A DNA stretch of 64,000 nt, taken from Streptomyces hygroscopicus (GTDB lineage: Bacteria > Actinomycetota > Actinomycetes > Streptomycetales > Streptomycetaceae). A program made the position numbers and the translations under genes. This document shows positions 46,697 to 55,090 of the stretch, piece by piece; position 1 is the first letter of the stretch; the number at the start of each line of letters is the position of its first letter. The stretch spans positions 52,691 to 116,690 of the forward strand of contig NZ_LBMW01000026.1 of NCBI RefSeq assembly GCF_026168105.1. The letters are read 5' to 3'. The notes beneath the pieces were generated by a model. That model was not told where the DNA came from and did not search any database. It saw nothing but the letters and a program-made list of their open reading frames with translations.

Positions 46697-46770
46697 TAGC
46701 GGGGACAGGATTTGAACCTGCGACCTCTGGGTTATGAGCCCAGCGAGCTACCGAGCTGCTCCACCCCGCG
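46697..46770 (-). tRNA. Initiator tRNA-fMet (anticodon CAT)
   Basis: 74 nt without encoded CCA. The cloverleaf is clear: acceptor GCGGGG/CCCCGC with an unpaired first base C1, D arm GAGCAGCTCGGTAGCTC, anticodon loop CTCATAA and T loop GGTTCAAATCC. Three consecutive G:C pairs at the base of the anticodon stem and the open position 1-72 mark it as an initiator tRNA, not elongator Met. Confidence 0.95.
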
Positions 46771-46917
46771 TCGGTACGGTGAACTGTACGGCACCGAGCG
46801 GGATCGGCCCAATCGACTTTCGACCCGGTCCGGATTCTGAATTCCCGCAGGCCCCAGTGCTCACGGAATTCGGGGCCTTCCACCTCGGGGGTAGCCCGCT
46901 GATCTCCCGCAAGAAGT

Positions 46918-47286
46918 TCAGCCCCGGCTCAGGCCGTCCCTTCGAGGGTGACCGAAATGTTCCCTCGGACGGCGTTGGAATACGAACTGGACGTCGGTGC
47001 CCGTCAGCTCCAGGACGCGCCGAACCGGCGGCTGTATGCCGCGTGCTTCCACCGTGCCGCCGCCCGCGAGGACCTTCTGGCGCACGCTTTGCAGCAGGTT
47101 CAGACCGGCGGCGTCCATGAACGTCACCAGTGCCATGTCGAAGGTGAGGTCCCGGCCAGCGATCGCGAGAAGAGCGAGGGAGGGCGTGGCCTGCACGCAG
47201 GCCGGGAAGTCCAGTTCCCCGACCAGGGTGATCACGCGGGAAGAAGGCGGCCCGCATAGGTGGTGGCGCAGTGGCCGGCCCGGCAT
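46918..47286 (-). CDS. STAS-domain anti-sigma-factor-antagonist-like protein
   Basis: About 122 aa; upstream extension to 47358 is possible since no clear ribosome site exists. The STAS fold is seen in RVITLVGELDFPACVQA, VTFMDAAGLNLL and a C-terminal VRRVLELTGTDVQF. In RsbV/SpoIIAA the phosphorylated Ser lies in a D-S-S/T-G-L motif; here it reads DAAGL, so it cannot be phosphorylated in the usual way. It may be constitutively active or have a different partner. Confidence 0.78.
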   Translation of the reverse strand: MPGRPLRHHLCGPPSSRVITLVGELDFPACVQATPSLALLAIAGRDLTFDMALVTFMDAAGLNLLQSVRQKVLAGGGTVEARGIQPPVRRVLELTGTDVQFVFQRRPREHFGHPRRDGLSRG

Positions 47287-47486
47287 GGCTGACGGAACCG
47301 CTTCTGGGAACGATTCGCGGTCCTGCTGCCCGAGCGACCGGAGTACCACCCGGACCACCCCCAGCTCGGGGCGGGTTCAACGCTGTCCGGGGTCGTCCCG
47401 TTACCTTGCGTGCGCGGCCAGCCAGGGCGGCGAGAGGGGTGACCAGGCGGTGCAAGGGGTTGGGTCTGGCTCGTAAGCTGCCGCCC

Positions 47487-48131
47487 ATGACGATCCAGAC
47501 CCAGCCTTTGACGCCCCGTGAAGCCTTCGAGCTGCTGCTTGCCGGGAACCAGCGCTTCACCGCGGGCGCCCCTGAGCACCCGAACCAGGACGCCGCCCGT
47601 CGCGCTGAGACCGCGCCGGTCCAGCACCCCTTCGCCGTGCTGTTCGGGTGCTCGGATTCGCGGCTGGCCGCCGAGATCATCTTCGACCGGGGCCTGGGCG
47701 ACCTGTTCGTGGTCCGCACCGCCGGGCACGTCGTGGGTGCCGAGACGCTGGGCAGTATCGAGTACGGGGTGGACCTGCTGGACTGCCCGCTGGTGGTGGT
47801 CCTGGGCCACGACTCGTGTGGCGCGGTCGCCGCCGCGTGCGCCACGCTGGAGCACGGCAAGGCGCCCGCCGGGTACATCCGGGACGTCGTCGAGCGCGTC
47901 ACCCCCAGCGTGCTCGCGGCCAGGGCCGTGGGCCGCTTCGACGCGGACGAGGTCCTCGCCGAGCACATAAGGCACACCGTCGACCTGCTGCTGGACCGCT
48001 CCCGTGTGCTCGCCGAGCGGGTCGCCGACGGCCGGGTCGCCGTGGTCGGCCTGCGCTACCGGCTCGCCGACGGCAGCGCCCAGCTCGTCGCCGCCCGGGG
48101 CCTGGACGCCGAGGTACCCACCGCGGTCTGA
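47487..48131 (+). CDS. Beta-class carbonic anhydrase
   Basis: 214 aa. Zinc ligands and the Asp/Arg dyad are in FGCSDSRLAAE; the His and second Cys in LGHDSCGAVAAA. It interconverts CO2 and bicarbonate in the cytosol. Start ATG 47487 (TIQTQPLTPREAF) has no strong ribosome site, but a longer frame to 47271 is Arg/Pro-rich and unlikely. Located between two STAS genes on the opposite strand. Confidence 0.92.
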   Translation: MTIQTQPLTPREAFELLLAGNQRFTAGAPEHPNQDAARRAETAPVQHPFAVLFGCSDSRLAAEIIFDRGLGDLFVVRTAGHVVGAETLGSIEYGVDLLDCPLVVVLGHDSCGAVAAACATLEHGKAPAGYIRDVVERVTPSVLAARAVGRFDADEVLAEHIRHTVDLLLDRSRVLAERVADGRVAVVGLRYRLADGSAQLVAARGLDAEVPTAV

Positions 48132-48158
48132 CCGGCCCCGGCTCATCCCAGCGGTTCC

Positions 48159-48563
48159 TCAGCGTGTGGGACCGGGCCAGTGCGCCAGGCCGTCGAGGGC
48201 CGGCGACTGGCAGGTGGCCTCCTGCGGCGAGTCGTAGAACTCGTAGGCGTCGGCCAGGCCGCCGTGCGCGAAGACGGTGCGCATCCGAGCCGAGGGGCAC
48301 GTGATCCGCAGCGAGCCCTCGCGTTCCCGGATGCGTTTGGCGAGCGTCACGACGGTGCCCAGGAACATCGAGTCCAGGAAGGGCACGAAGCACAGGTCGA
48401 GGACGAAGTGGCGGTGCCCCTCACCCAGCAGCTGGATGACTGCCTGGCGGATCAAGGCGTGGGTGTGGATGTCCACCTCGCCGTCGACCTCGACAACGGT
48501 CCAGCCGTTGACGACGTCGCAAGCGACGGCGATCTCCTCGGTGCGGACGATGCTCCAGCGCAT
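48159..48563 (-). CDS. STAS-domain protein, possible anti-sigma factor antagonist
   Basis: 134 aa from ATG 48563 with AAGGGACGG upstream. The domain reads GWTVVEVDGEVDIHTHALIR and VPFLDSMFLGTVVTLAKRIR. The Ser of the D-S-x motif is kept, but the usual Gly-Leu after it is replaced by Met-Phe-Leu-Gly, so the phosphorylation loop is unusual. It probably partners with an RsbW-like kinase such as the one at 54123. Confidence 0.78.
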   Translation of the reverse strand: MRWSIVRTEEIAVACDVVNGWTVVEVDGEVDIHTHALIRQAVIQLLGEGHRHFVLDLCFVPFLDSMFLGTVVTLAKRIREREGSLRITCPSARMRTVFAHGGLADAYEFYDSPQEATCQSPALDGLAHWPGPTR

Positions 48564-49187
48564 GGCCCGTCCCTTCTCGCGGCTCTGCACGAAACGCCAG
48601 GCCCCCTGCGACGCGTTGCACGCCTGGTCAGCGAGGGTTTGCGTGCAGATGCCGCCTGCCTCCATCCAAGGCGTTTCCCGGTTGAGCGCAAGCCGGGCAA
48701 GGCGCCGGCGCCACGGTGAAGGACGCGGGCCCTGCGACGGACCCCGTCATGGCACACGACGCAGCTGGTGTCCTGGTCCGATGCGGGCTCAAGCCGAAGC
48801 GGGTACGGGCCCTCCGTACGCCCCCTGCACGGCCCGCCTCACGTCCGCTTCCGCCAGCCGCGTGACCGACACACCCGCTGGTCGTTGGGTACGGCATCGC
48901 GCCATGAACATCCGCCCCCGGCGGATGCGCGAGCCTCGTGCGGGCCCGGACCCGTCGGCGCCCCGCCTGCTCCGGACCCGCACCCCGCTCCCCTTGCGCA
49001 TGAGCATCCCGGCTCGGGTTCCCGGCGCGGGAGCGGGAGGTCCGGAACCAAGCCCCCCGCGTGCGTCCTCCGGGCTGTGGTCCGGGGGCGCGTTCTGCTG
49101 TGTCTGGTGCGGCGAAGTGGGTGCCGAAGACAATGTTCGGGCAGGCGATAAAGATGACCGCGACCCGTTGCTTCCCTGGATGAGCAC
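48564..49187. other. Long intergenic region upstream of the STAS and ANTAR genes
   Basis: About 620 bases. Frames here are shadow-like (Arg/Pro/Ser-rich). I see no domain, RNA or strong hairpin. Confidence 0.4.
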
Positions 49188-49532
49188 ATGGCTTCCCCCA
49201 CCCGCCCCGATGCGACACCCGCCACCGCGGACCGCCGGGCTGCGCGCGGAGGTGGAGCGGTTGCGCAGAGAAAACGGGCAGCTGCAGCAGGCCCTCGCCC
49301 CCCCACGCGGTGGTAGACCAGGCCATCGGCGTCCTGACAGTCATGACCCAGATGTCACCAGATGACGGCTTCACCGTGCTGCGCGAGGTCTCCCAGCGCA
49401 CCAACATCAAACTGTCCGCCGTCGCCGAACACATCCTCAAGCGCGGCCCCGGGAGCAGCCCTCCCCGAGGCCCTCCGAGTTGAACTGCACGCGGCCCTCA
49501 CCCACTACGCCGCCGACCCACCCACGACCTGA
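49188..49532 (+). pseudogene. ANTAR-domain regulator broken by several one-base shifts
   Basis: Pieces read in successive frames: LRAEVERLRRENGQLQQAL; then after a run of seven C (about 49300) AVVDQAIGVLTVMTQMSPDD and LREVSQRTNIKLSAVAEHIL; then after GGCCCC, AALPEALRVELHAALTHYAA to a TGA at 49532. ANTAR domains bind RNA hairpins to relieve termination. Removing one C at each run restores a continuous protein in this part; the N-terminus (ASPTRPDATPATADRR) also needs a shift. Confidence 0.7.
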
Positions 49533-49681
49533 CCGTGCAGGTGGTCTACGCCAAGCGCGCCGATGTCGGCGCCGGCTGCGAACGGAGACCGACTGCGGTT
49601 ACCGCGACGCACAGCCGTCGACCACGTGACCGTACGCGGCCGTGGGAAGCGAGCTGTGGTGCTTGATCAGCGAACTGGACC

Positions 49682-50860
49682 CTACCCGTCTTCGCGCCGC
49701 GGCCCGTGCCAGTCCAGGATGAGGACAGTGGCGTCGTCCCTGAGACTTCCCCGACAGGCATCCAGTACCGCGGTGGTCAGGTTGCGCACGGCTTCCCTGG
49801 GATGTGAGGTCCGGGTGTCCCACACGAGGGATGCCAGGTCGACGGCTCCGGCGCCGCGTTCCTGCATGCCGTCAGTGAGCAGGATCAGACGGTCGCCGGG
49901 GAGAAGATGGAGTTCCTGGGCATGGTAGGAGGTGGGGGCTGCCACGCCGAAGGGGAGGTTGACTGCGAGCTGGACCTCTTCGACCTCGGTGGCACCTTTG
50001 CGTAGGCGCAGGGGCCGGGGATGCCCTGCGTTGACCAGTTCGCAGGTCCCCGTTGTGAGGCCGATGCACAGCAATTGGCCAGTGGCCAGGCCGCGGCTGT
50101 GGGTCAGCAGGGCGTCGTGGGCGTGTTGCGCCTGCTGGAGTGCGTCACAGCCGCTGCGGCGGGCGCCGCGCATAGCGCCGACCAGGAGTGTGGCGAGCAG
50201 CGCGGAGTTGGTGTCGTGGCCCATGGCGTCGGTGATGGACAGGTGCAGTGTGTCGCGATCGAGTGTGTAGTCGTAGGTGTCGCCGCCGATGTCGTCGGCC
50301 GGCACCAGCCCTGCCGCGAGGGTGAACTGGGGAGCCTCGCAGCAGGAGGCCGAGGGAAGCAGTTGGTGCTGGATCTCGGCGGCCAGGCTGGTCCGGGTGG
50401 TGCGCCGGCCCGCGTGGTACAGGTCGGTGAAGCGGCGGTCCGTGACGATGATGTAGGCCAGCGCGTGCGCCGCGTCTTCGATCTGCGCGAGCACGGTGTC
50501 GTCGGCGTTCTGCAGCGTAGCCTCCAGCAGACCGATGCAGTCGCCGCGGTTGGTGACCGGCGAGATCACGCGCCGCCCGCCCTGGCCGTCCGGTTCCACG
50601 CGCTGGCACTGGGTGCGCAGGACTGCGTCGTAGACGCTGCCCTCCAGGTCGATCCGCTCGGCAGCGCCCTCCGTGTCATCCTCGGCCTGTGTGGTCAGGC
50701 GCAGCAGCCGCCGACCCACGAGGTCGACGAACAGGAACGACACACGCTCCGCCCCGAAGCGCTTGCGCAGGTCATCCGCAAGTACCTCGACGGACTCCCC
50801 GGGCGGTGCCGCCTCAGCGGCGGCCAGAAGCTGCCCCAGTTCCAGATCCCCGCCATCCAT
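49682..50860 (-). CDS. PP2C-type (RsbU/SpoIIE-like) serine phosphatase with GAF-like sensor
   Basis: 392 aa. Residues about 1-150 form a GAF-like domain (LRKRFGAERVSFLFVDLVGR). The SpoIIE phosphatase domain follows: metal ligands in DIGGDTYDYTL, ITDAMGHDTNSALLA, ILLTDGMQERG and SLRDDATVLIL. It would dephosphorylate STAS proteins and so release a stress sigma factor. AGGAGG precedes ATG 50860. Lies between the ANTAR remnant and the MerR gene. Confidence 0.92.
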   Translation of the reverse strand: MDGGDLELGQLLAAAEAAPPGESVEVLADDLRKRFGAERVSFLFVDLVGRRLLRLTTQAEDDTEGAAERIDLEGSVYDAVLRTQCQRVEPDGQGGRRVISPVTNRGDCIGLLEATLQNADDTVLAQIEDAAHALAYIIVTDRRFTDLYHAGRRTTRTSLAAEIQHQLLPSASCCEAPQFTLAAGLVPADDIGGDTYDYTLDRDTLHLSITDAMGHDTNSALLATLLVGAMRGARRSGCDALQQAQHAHDALLTHSRGLATGQLLCIGLTTGTCELVNAGHPRPLRLRKGATEVEEVQLAVNLPFGVAAPTSYHAQELHLLPGDRLILLTDGMQERGAGAVDLASLVWDTRTSHPREAVRNLTTAVLDACRGSLRDDATVLILDWHGPRREDG

Positions 50861-51065
50861 GGCAACCTCCTATCGGTTGCCGGTCCTTCTTCCCCGGGTT
50901 CGCCCTTCGTCACCCACTACATGCATCCCGCCCGCTCGCGGTTCTCTCTTCCGGCGGAGTTCGGTTGACGCGTTGAGCCCGTCTGAGCTGCCGAACGGCG
51001 GTGCGGTCCCTCAGCGGCCTCGTCCGCCGGCAGTGCATCGGTTCCCTCAGGTTCGGGCGTTCTGA

Positions 51066-51410
51066 TCAGGCTGATGTCTTCGGCTGAGGCTTGCCGCCCT
51101 CGGCGCGCAGTTGCTCGTTGATGCGCTGCGCCTCTTCGAGCTGGTCTTCGAGGATGACGATGCGGCAGGCGGCCTCTATGGCGGTGCCCTGGTCGACGAG
51201 TTCGCGGGCTCGGGCGGCGATGCGCAGCTGGTACCGGGAGTAGCGGCGATGGCCGCCGTCGGAGCGCAGCGGGGTGATCAGGCGGTGCTCACCGAGGGCA
51301 CGGAGGAAGGCAGGGGTGGTGCCGAGCATCTCGGCGGCCCGGCCCATGGTGTAGGCGGGGTAGTCGTCATCGTCGAGAGGGCCGACGGGACGGGAACCGG
51401 CAGGCGGCAT
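51066..51410 (-). CDS. Small MerR-family transcriptional regulator
   Basis: 114 aa. The winged helix is YTMGRAAEMLGTTPAFLRAL, EHRLITPLRSDGGHRRYSRY, then a coiled helix (IVILEDQLEEAQRINEQLRA). The usual long effector domain is absent, so it probably dimerises through the short helix and binds DNA only. GAAGAGG precedes ATG 51410. A strong hairpin lies in its leader. Confidence 0.88.
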   Translation of the reverse strand: MPPAGSRPVGPLDDDDYPAYTMGRAAEMLGTTPAFLRALGEHRLITPLRSDGGHRRYSRYQLRIAARARELVDQGTAIEAACRIVILEDQLEEAQRINEQLRAEGGKPQPKTSA

Positions 51411-51437
51411 AGACCTCTTCTTTCGGGGACGCGTCGG

Positions 51438-51470
51438 GGGGCCCGGGTGCCAGTACGGCACCCGGGCCCC
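51438..51470. repeat. Perfect 14-bp stem hairpin upstream of the MerR gene
   Basis: GGGGCCCGGGTGCC and GGCACCCGGGCCCC with loop AGTAC, 28 bases before the MerR start. It could be a terminator from either side or a leader hairpin/attenuator for the MerR gene. Confidence 0.6.
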
Positions 51471-52051
51471 GAGCTTTCAACACCATCTACCGGCGCTCCG
51501 CGCTGGCCTTCTTTTTCCGCAGGTGCCGCCTGGGAGGGCGGGGTTGCGGGGATCGCGAATGCGTGACCGGGGACCACCTTCCAATCCGGGGCCTTGCGTC
51601 GTACCCGGGCGGACTGCTTCCTCGCCCGGGCGATCCTGATGGCGTTCTGCTCCTTACCTTTCGATTGCGCGGATATCGCGGGTGCTGCTCACAGCCCCGC
51701 TGGGGCCGTGTCCTTCTGGTCTACCTGCACAGCAGTTCGTGCCTGCTGTGCCTACTTCGACCTTCTGGGTACGGAGACAACGCTAACCCCGCAGCGGCGG
51801 AATGTCTACTGTCGCCACGACAGTTTTTCTCCATGGAGGGTGCGTGTGCTGCTACCGCAGGTACACCAGGAAGAGTGCCCACTCGAATGGCGGTCCCCCT
51901 TCCTGCACAGCAGTCCTCGGTGAGACCGGCCCGGTGCTCGCCCACGCTGAACGGCCTGCCAAGCCGCGCACATACGCCCACGCACCGAGGCGCGGATCGG
52001 GCCGCTCTCCGACGGGGGATGCTGTGAGACGTGGCCGCGCATGAGCCACGT
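51471..52051. other. Intergenic region, lower GC than surroundings
   Basis: About 580 bases. Stretch 51630-51860 is visibly less GC-rich. The 13-base word CCTGCACAGCAGT occurs twice (51724 and 51902). Short plus-strand frames (51594-51923, 51802-52044) have no domain. I see nothing firm; a decayed gene or small RNA locus is possible. Confidence 0.35.
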
Positions 52052-52251
52052 TCAGAGCACAAGGACGGGGCCGGTCCCGTACTTGCGAGCACTGGTGACC
52101 AGCTCGCTGATCACCAGCTGGGTCAGGCGCACGATCCGCTCAGAGACCCCAGCCCGGGGGCCGGCCGCACCCTGAAGGAAAGCGGCGCGGCTCGGTGGCG
52201 GGCTTCGGCGATGCTCACTCCGTCATCGGCCAAGGCGATCGTCATCTCCAT
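52052..52251 (-). pseudogene. RsbW-like ATPase remnant
   Basis: Starts EMTIALADDGVSIAEARHRAA; after one frame shift near 52190 it continues AGVSERIVRLTQLVISELVT and SARKYGTGP, then stops. It parallels the N-terminal half of the intact gene at 54123-54575 (VTQLVVSELVTNAQKYAVGP). The ATP-binding G boxes are missing, so it is non-functional. Confidence 0.7.
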
Positions 52252-52520
52252 CGCGGCGCCCGGGGCACCGCAACACTCGCCTTCGGGGCCCTCCACCCGG
52301 TCCGGCACCGTTCCGTTCCTGTGCACCGTCGCGCCGGGGCAGATACCAGGCCCGCTCAGCATGTGCCACGCGAAGCGCCGGGAGCCGGCTACGGCTGGCA
52401 GCACGCAGTGCCTCCGTCGCACGCCTCTTCCAGATCGTCGGTCTCGATGACGTCAGAGCCTGTCACCCCACCGTTCGCGACGCCTTGCACCCCTGGCCTC
52501 GGGGCCGTGGCGCCAGATAA

Positions 52521-52558
52521 CGCCTGATGCCCGCCACGGTTGTGGCGGGCATCAGGCG
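52521..52558 (-). terminator. Strong terminator of the sigma-factor gene
   Basis: A perfect 17-bp stem (52521-52537 with 52542-52558) and loop GGTT, starting 20 bases past the sigma-factor stop. Confidence 0.88.
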
Positions 52559-52577
52559 GTGTGCGGACAGCTGGCTG

Positions 52578-53417
52578 TCAGCCGGTGGTGAGCAGGCCCT
52601 CGCGCAGGCGAGCGAGGCAGCGGGACAGGAGCCGGGAGACGTGCATCTGGGAGACGCCCAGGCGCTCGCCGATCTGGGCCTGGGTGAGTTCTTCCACGAA
52701 GCGCATGTGGATGATCTGCCGGTCGCGCTCATCCAGGTCAGCGATCAGCGGGGCCAGGGAGTGGAAGTCCTCCACCAACTCCAGGTCGGTGTCTTCGACG
52801 CCGATGAAGTCCTGCAGGACGCTCTCGCCGTCCTCGCTGCCGCCGATGGCGGCGTCCAGGGAGGAGGAGTTGTAGCCGTTCGCGGCCAGACGAGCCTCCA
52901 TCACCTCGTCCTCGGGCAGGCTCATCAGCTCCGACAGTTCCTTGACCGTCGGCGTGCGGCCCAACCGGCTTCGCAGTTCTTCCGTGGCCCGGGCGAGCTG
53001 GACGCGGGCCTCCTGCAGCCGCCGGGGAACGTGCACGGCCCAGGTGGTGTCGCGGAAGAACCGCTTGATCTCCCCGACGACGTAGGGGATCGCGAAGGAG
53101 GTGAACTCCACCTCGCGGGACAGCTCGAACCGGTCGATCGCCTTGATCAGGCCGATCATGCCGACCTGGACGATGTCCTCCATCTCCTCCGGTCCGCGGC
53201 TGCGGAACCGGCCGGCCGCGTAGCGGACCAAGGACATGTTCATCTCGATCAGCGTGTTGCGCGCGTAGCTGTACTCGGGCGTGCCCTCCTCCAGCACTGC
53301 CAGCTGCTCGAAGAACAACCGGGAGAGTTCGCGGGCATCCTTGGGCGCCACCCGGGTGGGGTCGGCGGCTTCGGGCAGCTCGGTGGTCTGCGTGTCCAGC
53401 GTGCTCATGAGCACCAT
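52578..53417 (-). CDS. SigB/SigF-type stress RNA polymerase sigma factor
   Basis: 279 aa. Region 2 holds NMSLVRYAAGRFRSRG, DIVQVGMIGLIKAIDRF and FTSFAIPYVVGEIKRFFRDT; region 4 ends with TQAQIGERLGVSQMHVSRLL. This is the SigB/F/G group that in streptomycetes directs osmotic, oxidative and developmental stress genes and is held by RsbW-type anti-sigma factors. ATG 53417 (MVLMSTLD) is chosen for GGAGGGG; ATG 53408 is possible. A SigB-like promoter lies upstream, suggesting autoregulation. Confidence 0.95.
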   Translation of the reverse strand: MVLMSTLDTQTTELPEAADPTRVAPKDARELSRLFFEQLAVLEEGTPEYSYARNTLIEMNMSLVRYAAGRFRSRGPEEMEDIVQVGMIGLIKAIDRFELSREVEFTSFAIPYVVGEIKRFFRDTTWAVHVPRRLQEARVQLARATEELRSRLGRTPTVKELSELMSLPEDEVMEARLAANGYNSSSLDAAIGGSEDGESVLQDFIGVEDTDLELVEDFHSLAPLIADLDERDRQIIHMRFVEELTQAQIGERLGVSQMHVSRLLSRCLARLREGLLTTG

Positions 53418-53748
53418 GTAGGTCCCCTCCCGGATTCGAACTCGTGCCACGGCCCGCTGTGAAGCGGGCGACGATGCTTCGGTTACCCCTTCAATTTCCA
53501 CCCATGCCTGCCACCACGCGATCGAGGGGCAGGGCTGTGAGCCGGCACGTCTCCCCACTGAGAGGCCACCCGCCCGGTCCGGCCGGAGAACCCGCCGGCG
53601 CTCCGGAGTCGGCCTGGCGGCCCTCGTGCTGCGGGTGGAGCAGGGGTTGCGACCGGAACCGGGGCGGCGCCCCGTCGGCACAGGCCAGTAAGCGGGTAAC
53701 GGGTGCAGTGGCGTCGGGGTCCTCGGATTGGGCCCCCGATCGGCGGCG
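53418..53748. other. Upstream region of the sigma-factor gene
   Basis: About 330 bases. It holds the SigB-like promoter. The stretch near 53435-53470 resembles part of a tRNA on the minus strand but does not fold as one. Confidence 0.4.
53483..53507 (-). promoter_or_regulatory. SigB-like promoter upstream of the sigma-factor gene
   Basis: Minus strand GCAT-N15-GGGTAA, close to the streptomycete SigB consensus GNNT-N14-16-GGGTAC/T. It differs at the last -10 base. About 65 bases upstream of the start. Confidence 0.45.
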
Positions 53749-53949
53749 TCAGGGGGCGTACCAGTAGTGGCGTCGGCCGCCGACGGCGTGCCCCACGGAG
53801 TCGAGGAGGAACAGGATGAGCCCGATGACGAGCAGGATGATCCCGATCGTCCACAGAATGCCGACGTGCAGGACGAACTCGGCCACGCCCAAGCCAGCAC
53901 GGTTGCACCGAGATACGGGCAGCGGACACAGCCCCACTGGTCGTTCCAC
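53749..53949 (-). CDS. Small hydrophobic membrane protein (DUF6131-like)
   Basis: 66 aa from ATG 53949, or 45 aa from GTG 53886. The core LHVGILWTIGIILLVIGLIL then VGHAVGGRRHYW is typical of small streptomycete membrane proteins with one or two helices. The shorter form matches the usual size better. Function unknown; these are often under stress-sigma control. Confidence 0.65.
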   Translation of the reverse strand: MERPVGLCPLPVSRCNRAGLGVAEFVLHVGILWTIGIILLVIGLILFLLDSVGHAVGGRRHYWYAP

Positions 53950-54122
53950 CTAATCCAGCGACCGGCGCGGACACCGACGGCCGTACATCGGCCGCGTCGG
54001 CGGCCCTGCCGCGAGAAGACGAGCGACTCAGGAATGTTAGAGAAATGCCGTCACACGAACGCCGGGGCCCGCGACGTGCTGATGGCTTCCTTCGGCTGTC
54101 GGCCGTCGAGCCTGGCGGTCGC

Positions 54123-54575
54123 TCACCTGCTGGTCCAAGCGCTGACGCCGAGCGGATCGTCCGTCAAGGCCAAGCGGGCGGTGATGCGCTTACCTACCGG
54201 CTCCCGCGTGGCTTCAAAGCCCTGGCAGACTGCCATGACGATCTGAAGACCATGCTGCCCCACCCGGCCCGCATCGGCGGCCCGAGCCACCGGCAGCACT
54301 GGATCGGAGTCCCACACCTGGACCTCCACCAGATCACCGGCGATCCGAAGATCCAGCAGGATCGGGCCGACGGCATACTTCTGCGCGTTGGTGACCAGTT
54401 CGCTCACCACCAGCTGCGTCACCTCCACAGCTCGCTGGGAGACCGCGATACCGTACTCGGCGCGCATCCGGGTCAGGAAACCGGCAGCCGTGTGGCGGGC
54501 CTCGGCGATGCAGGGGCCCTGCCCCTCCAGAGCCACCGCGACGCTCAGAAAGGCGCCATCTGAGTGGGTCGTCAT
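54123..54575 (-). CDS. RsbW-like anti-sigma factor / serine kinase ATPase
   Basis: 150 aa GHKL ATPase. N-box region is VTQLVVSELVTNAQKYAVGP, G1 box VQVWDSDPVLP and G2 region GRVGQHGLQIVMAVCQGF. It would hold the sigma factor and phosphorylate STAS antagonists. ATG 54575 has GAGGA upstream. A good SigB-like promoter precedes it. A broken paralogue lies at 52052-52251. Confidence 0.88.
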   Translation of the reverse strand: MTTHSDGAFLSVAVALEGQGPCIAEARHTAAGFLTRMRAEYGIAVSQRAVEVTQLVVSELVTNAQKYAVGPILLDLRIAGDLVEVQVWDSDPVLPVARAADAGRVGQHGLQIVMAVCQGFEATREPVGKRITARLALTDDPLGVSAWTSR

Positions 54576-54642
54576 GCTGTCCTCGCCCGCCAAGGCCCGT
54601 TTCATCCGCACCGCCTCTACTACCCCATACCTCCAGGCGCAG

Positions 54643-54667
54643 GTACCCGTGATCGGGCCGGACAACC
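54643..54667 (-). promoter_or_regulatory. SigB-like promoter of the RsbW-like gene
   Basis: Minus strand GGTT-N15-GGGTAC, an exact fit to GNNT-N14-16-GGGTAC/T. It would give a leader of about 60 bases and make the anti-sigma gene part of the sigma factor's own regulon (negative feedback). Confidence 0.6.
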
Positions 54668-54726
54668 CAATTTCCCCTTCGGACTCTTCTGGCGCTCTTT
54701 CATTGTGCGCAATCGTCAGCCAAGCC

Positions 54727-54760
54727 CGTAGGGCCTGGCCGGTATCAGCCAGGCCCTACG
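54727..54760 (-). terminator. Hairpin downstream of the small hydrophobic gene
   Basis: A perfect 13-bp stem CGTAGGGCCTGGC / GCCAGGCCCTACG with 8-base loop, about 20 bases past the stop at 54782. Confidence 0.85.
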
Positions 54761-54781
54761 AAGGGGTGAGTACCGGTCAGG

Positions 54782-54952
54782 TCACCATCGATACCAGCGG
54801 CCGCGGCCACCCCCGGCGCTCGTGGAGCGGATGACGAAGCCGAGCAGCCACAGCACCAGGACGGCGAGGGCCACCCACCAAAGCACCTTGACGGCGAAAC
54901 CGGCACCGAAAAGGACGAGTACGAGAAGCAGAACGAGCAGCAAAGGAACCAT
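54782..54952 (-). CDS. Small hydrophobic protein with two membrane helices
   Basis: 56 aa. MVPLLLVLLLVLVLFGAGF and VLWWVALAVLVLWLLGFVI are membrane segments; the tail is Gly/Arg-rich (GGGRGRWYRW). GGAGG lies before ATG 54952. Common in streptomycetes near stress genes; function unknown. Divergent from csbD. Confidence 0.8.
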   Translation of the reverse strand: MVPLLLVLLLVLVLFGAGFAVKVLWWVALAVLVLWLLGFVIRSTSAGGGRGRWYRW

Positions 54953-55090
54953 GGTTATCGACCTCCTGAGCCGCCGTATGCCCCGCGACTGCTCCTTCAT
55001 TCCGCAGCTCTGGCTCGTTTGTGCAAGGAGAGCCGGGGCACAGGTGGGCTACAGCGAAAACAGCACCGAAGCAATGAGGAGGCGCATTCC

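Noticed and set aside
53430..53490. tRNA-like stretch on the minus strand (TTCGAA loop and CCCGC...GCGGG stem)
   Set aside because: Anticodon loop has the wrong size, the T stem does not pair, and no D arm or acceptor stem is present; it also lies in the sigma-factor leader.
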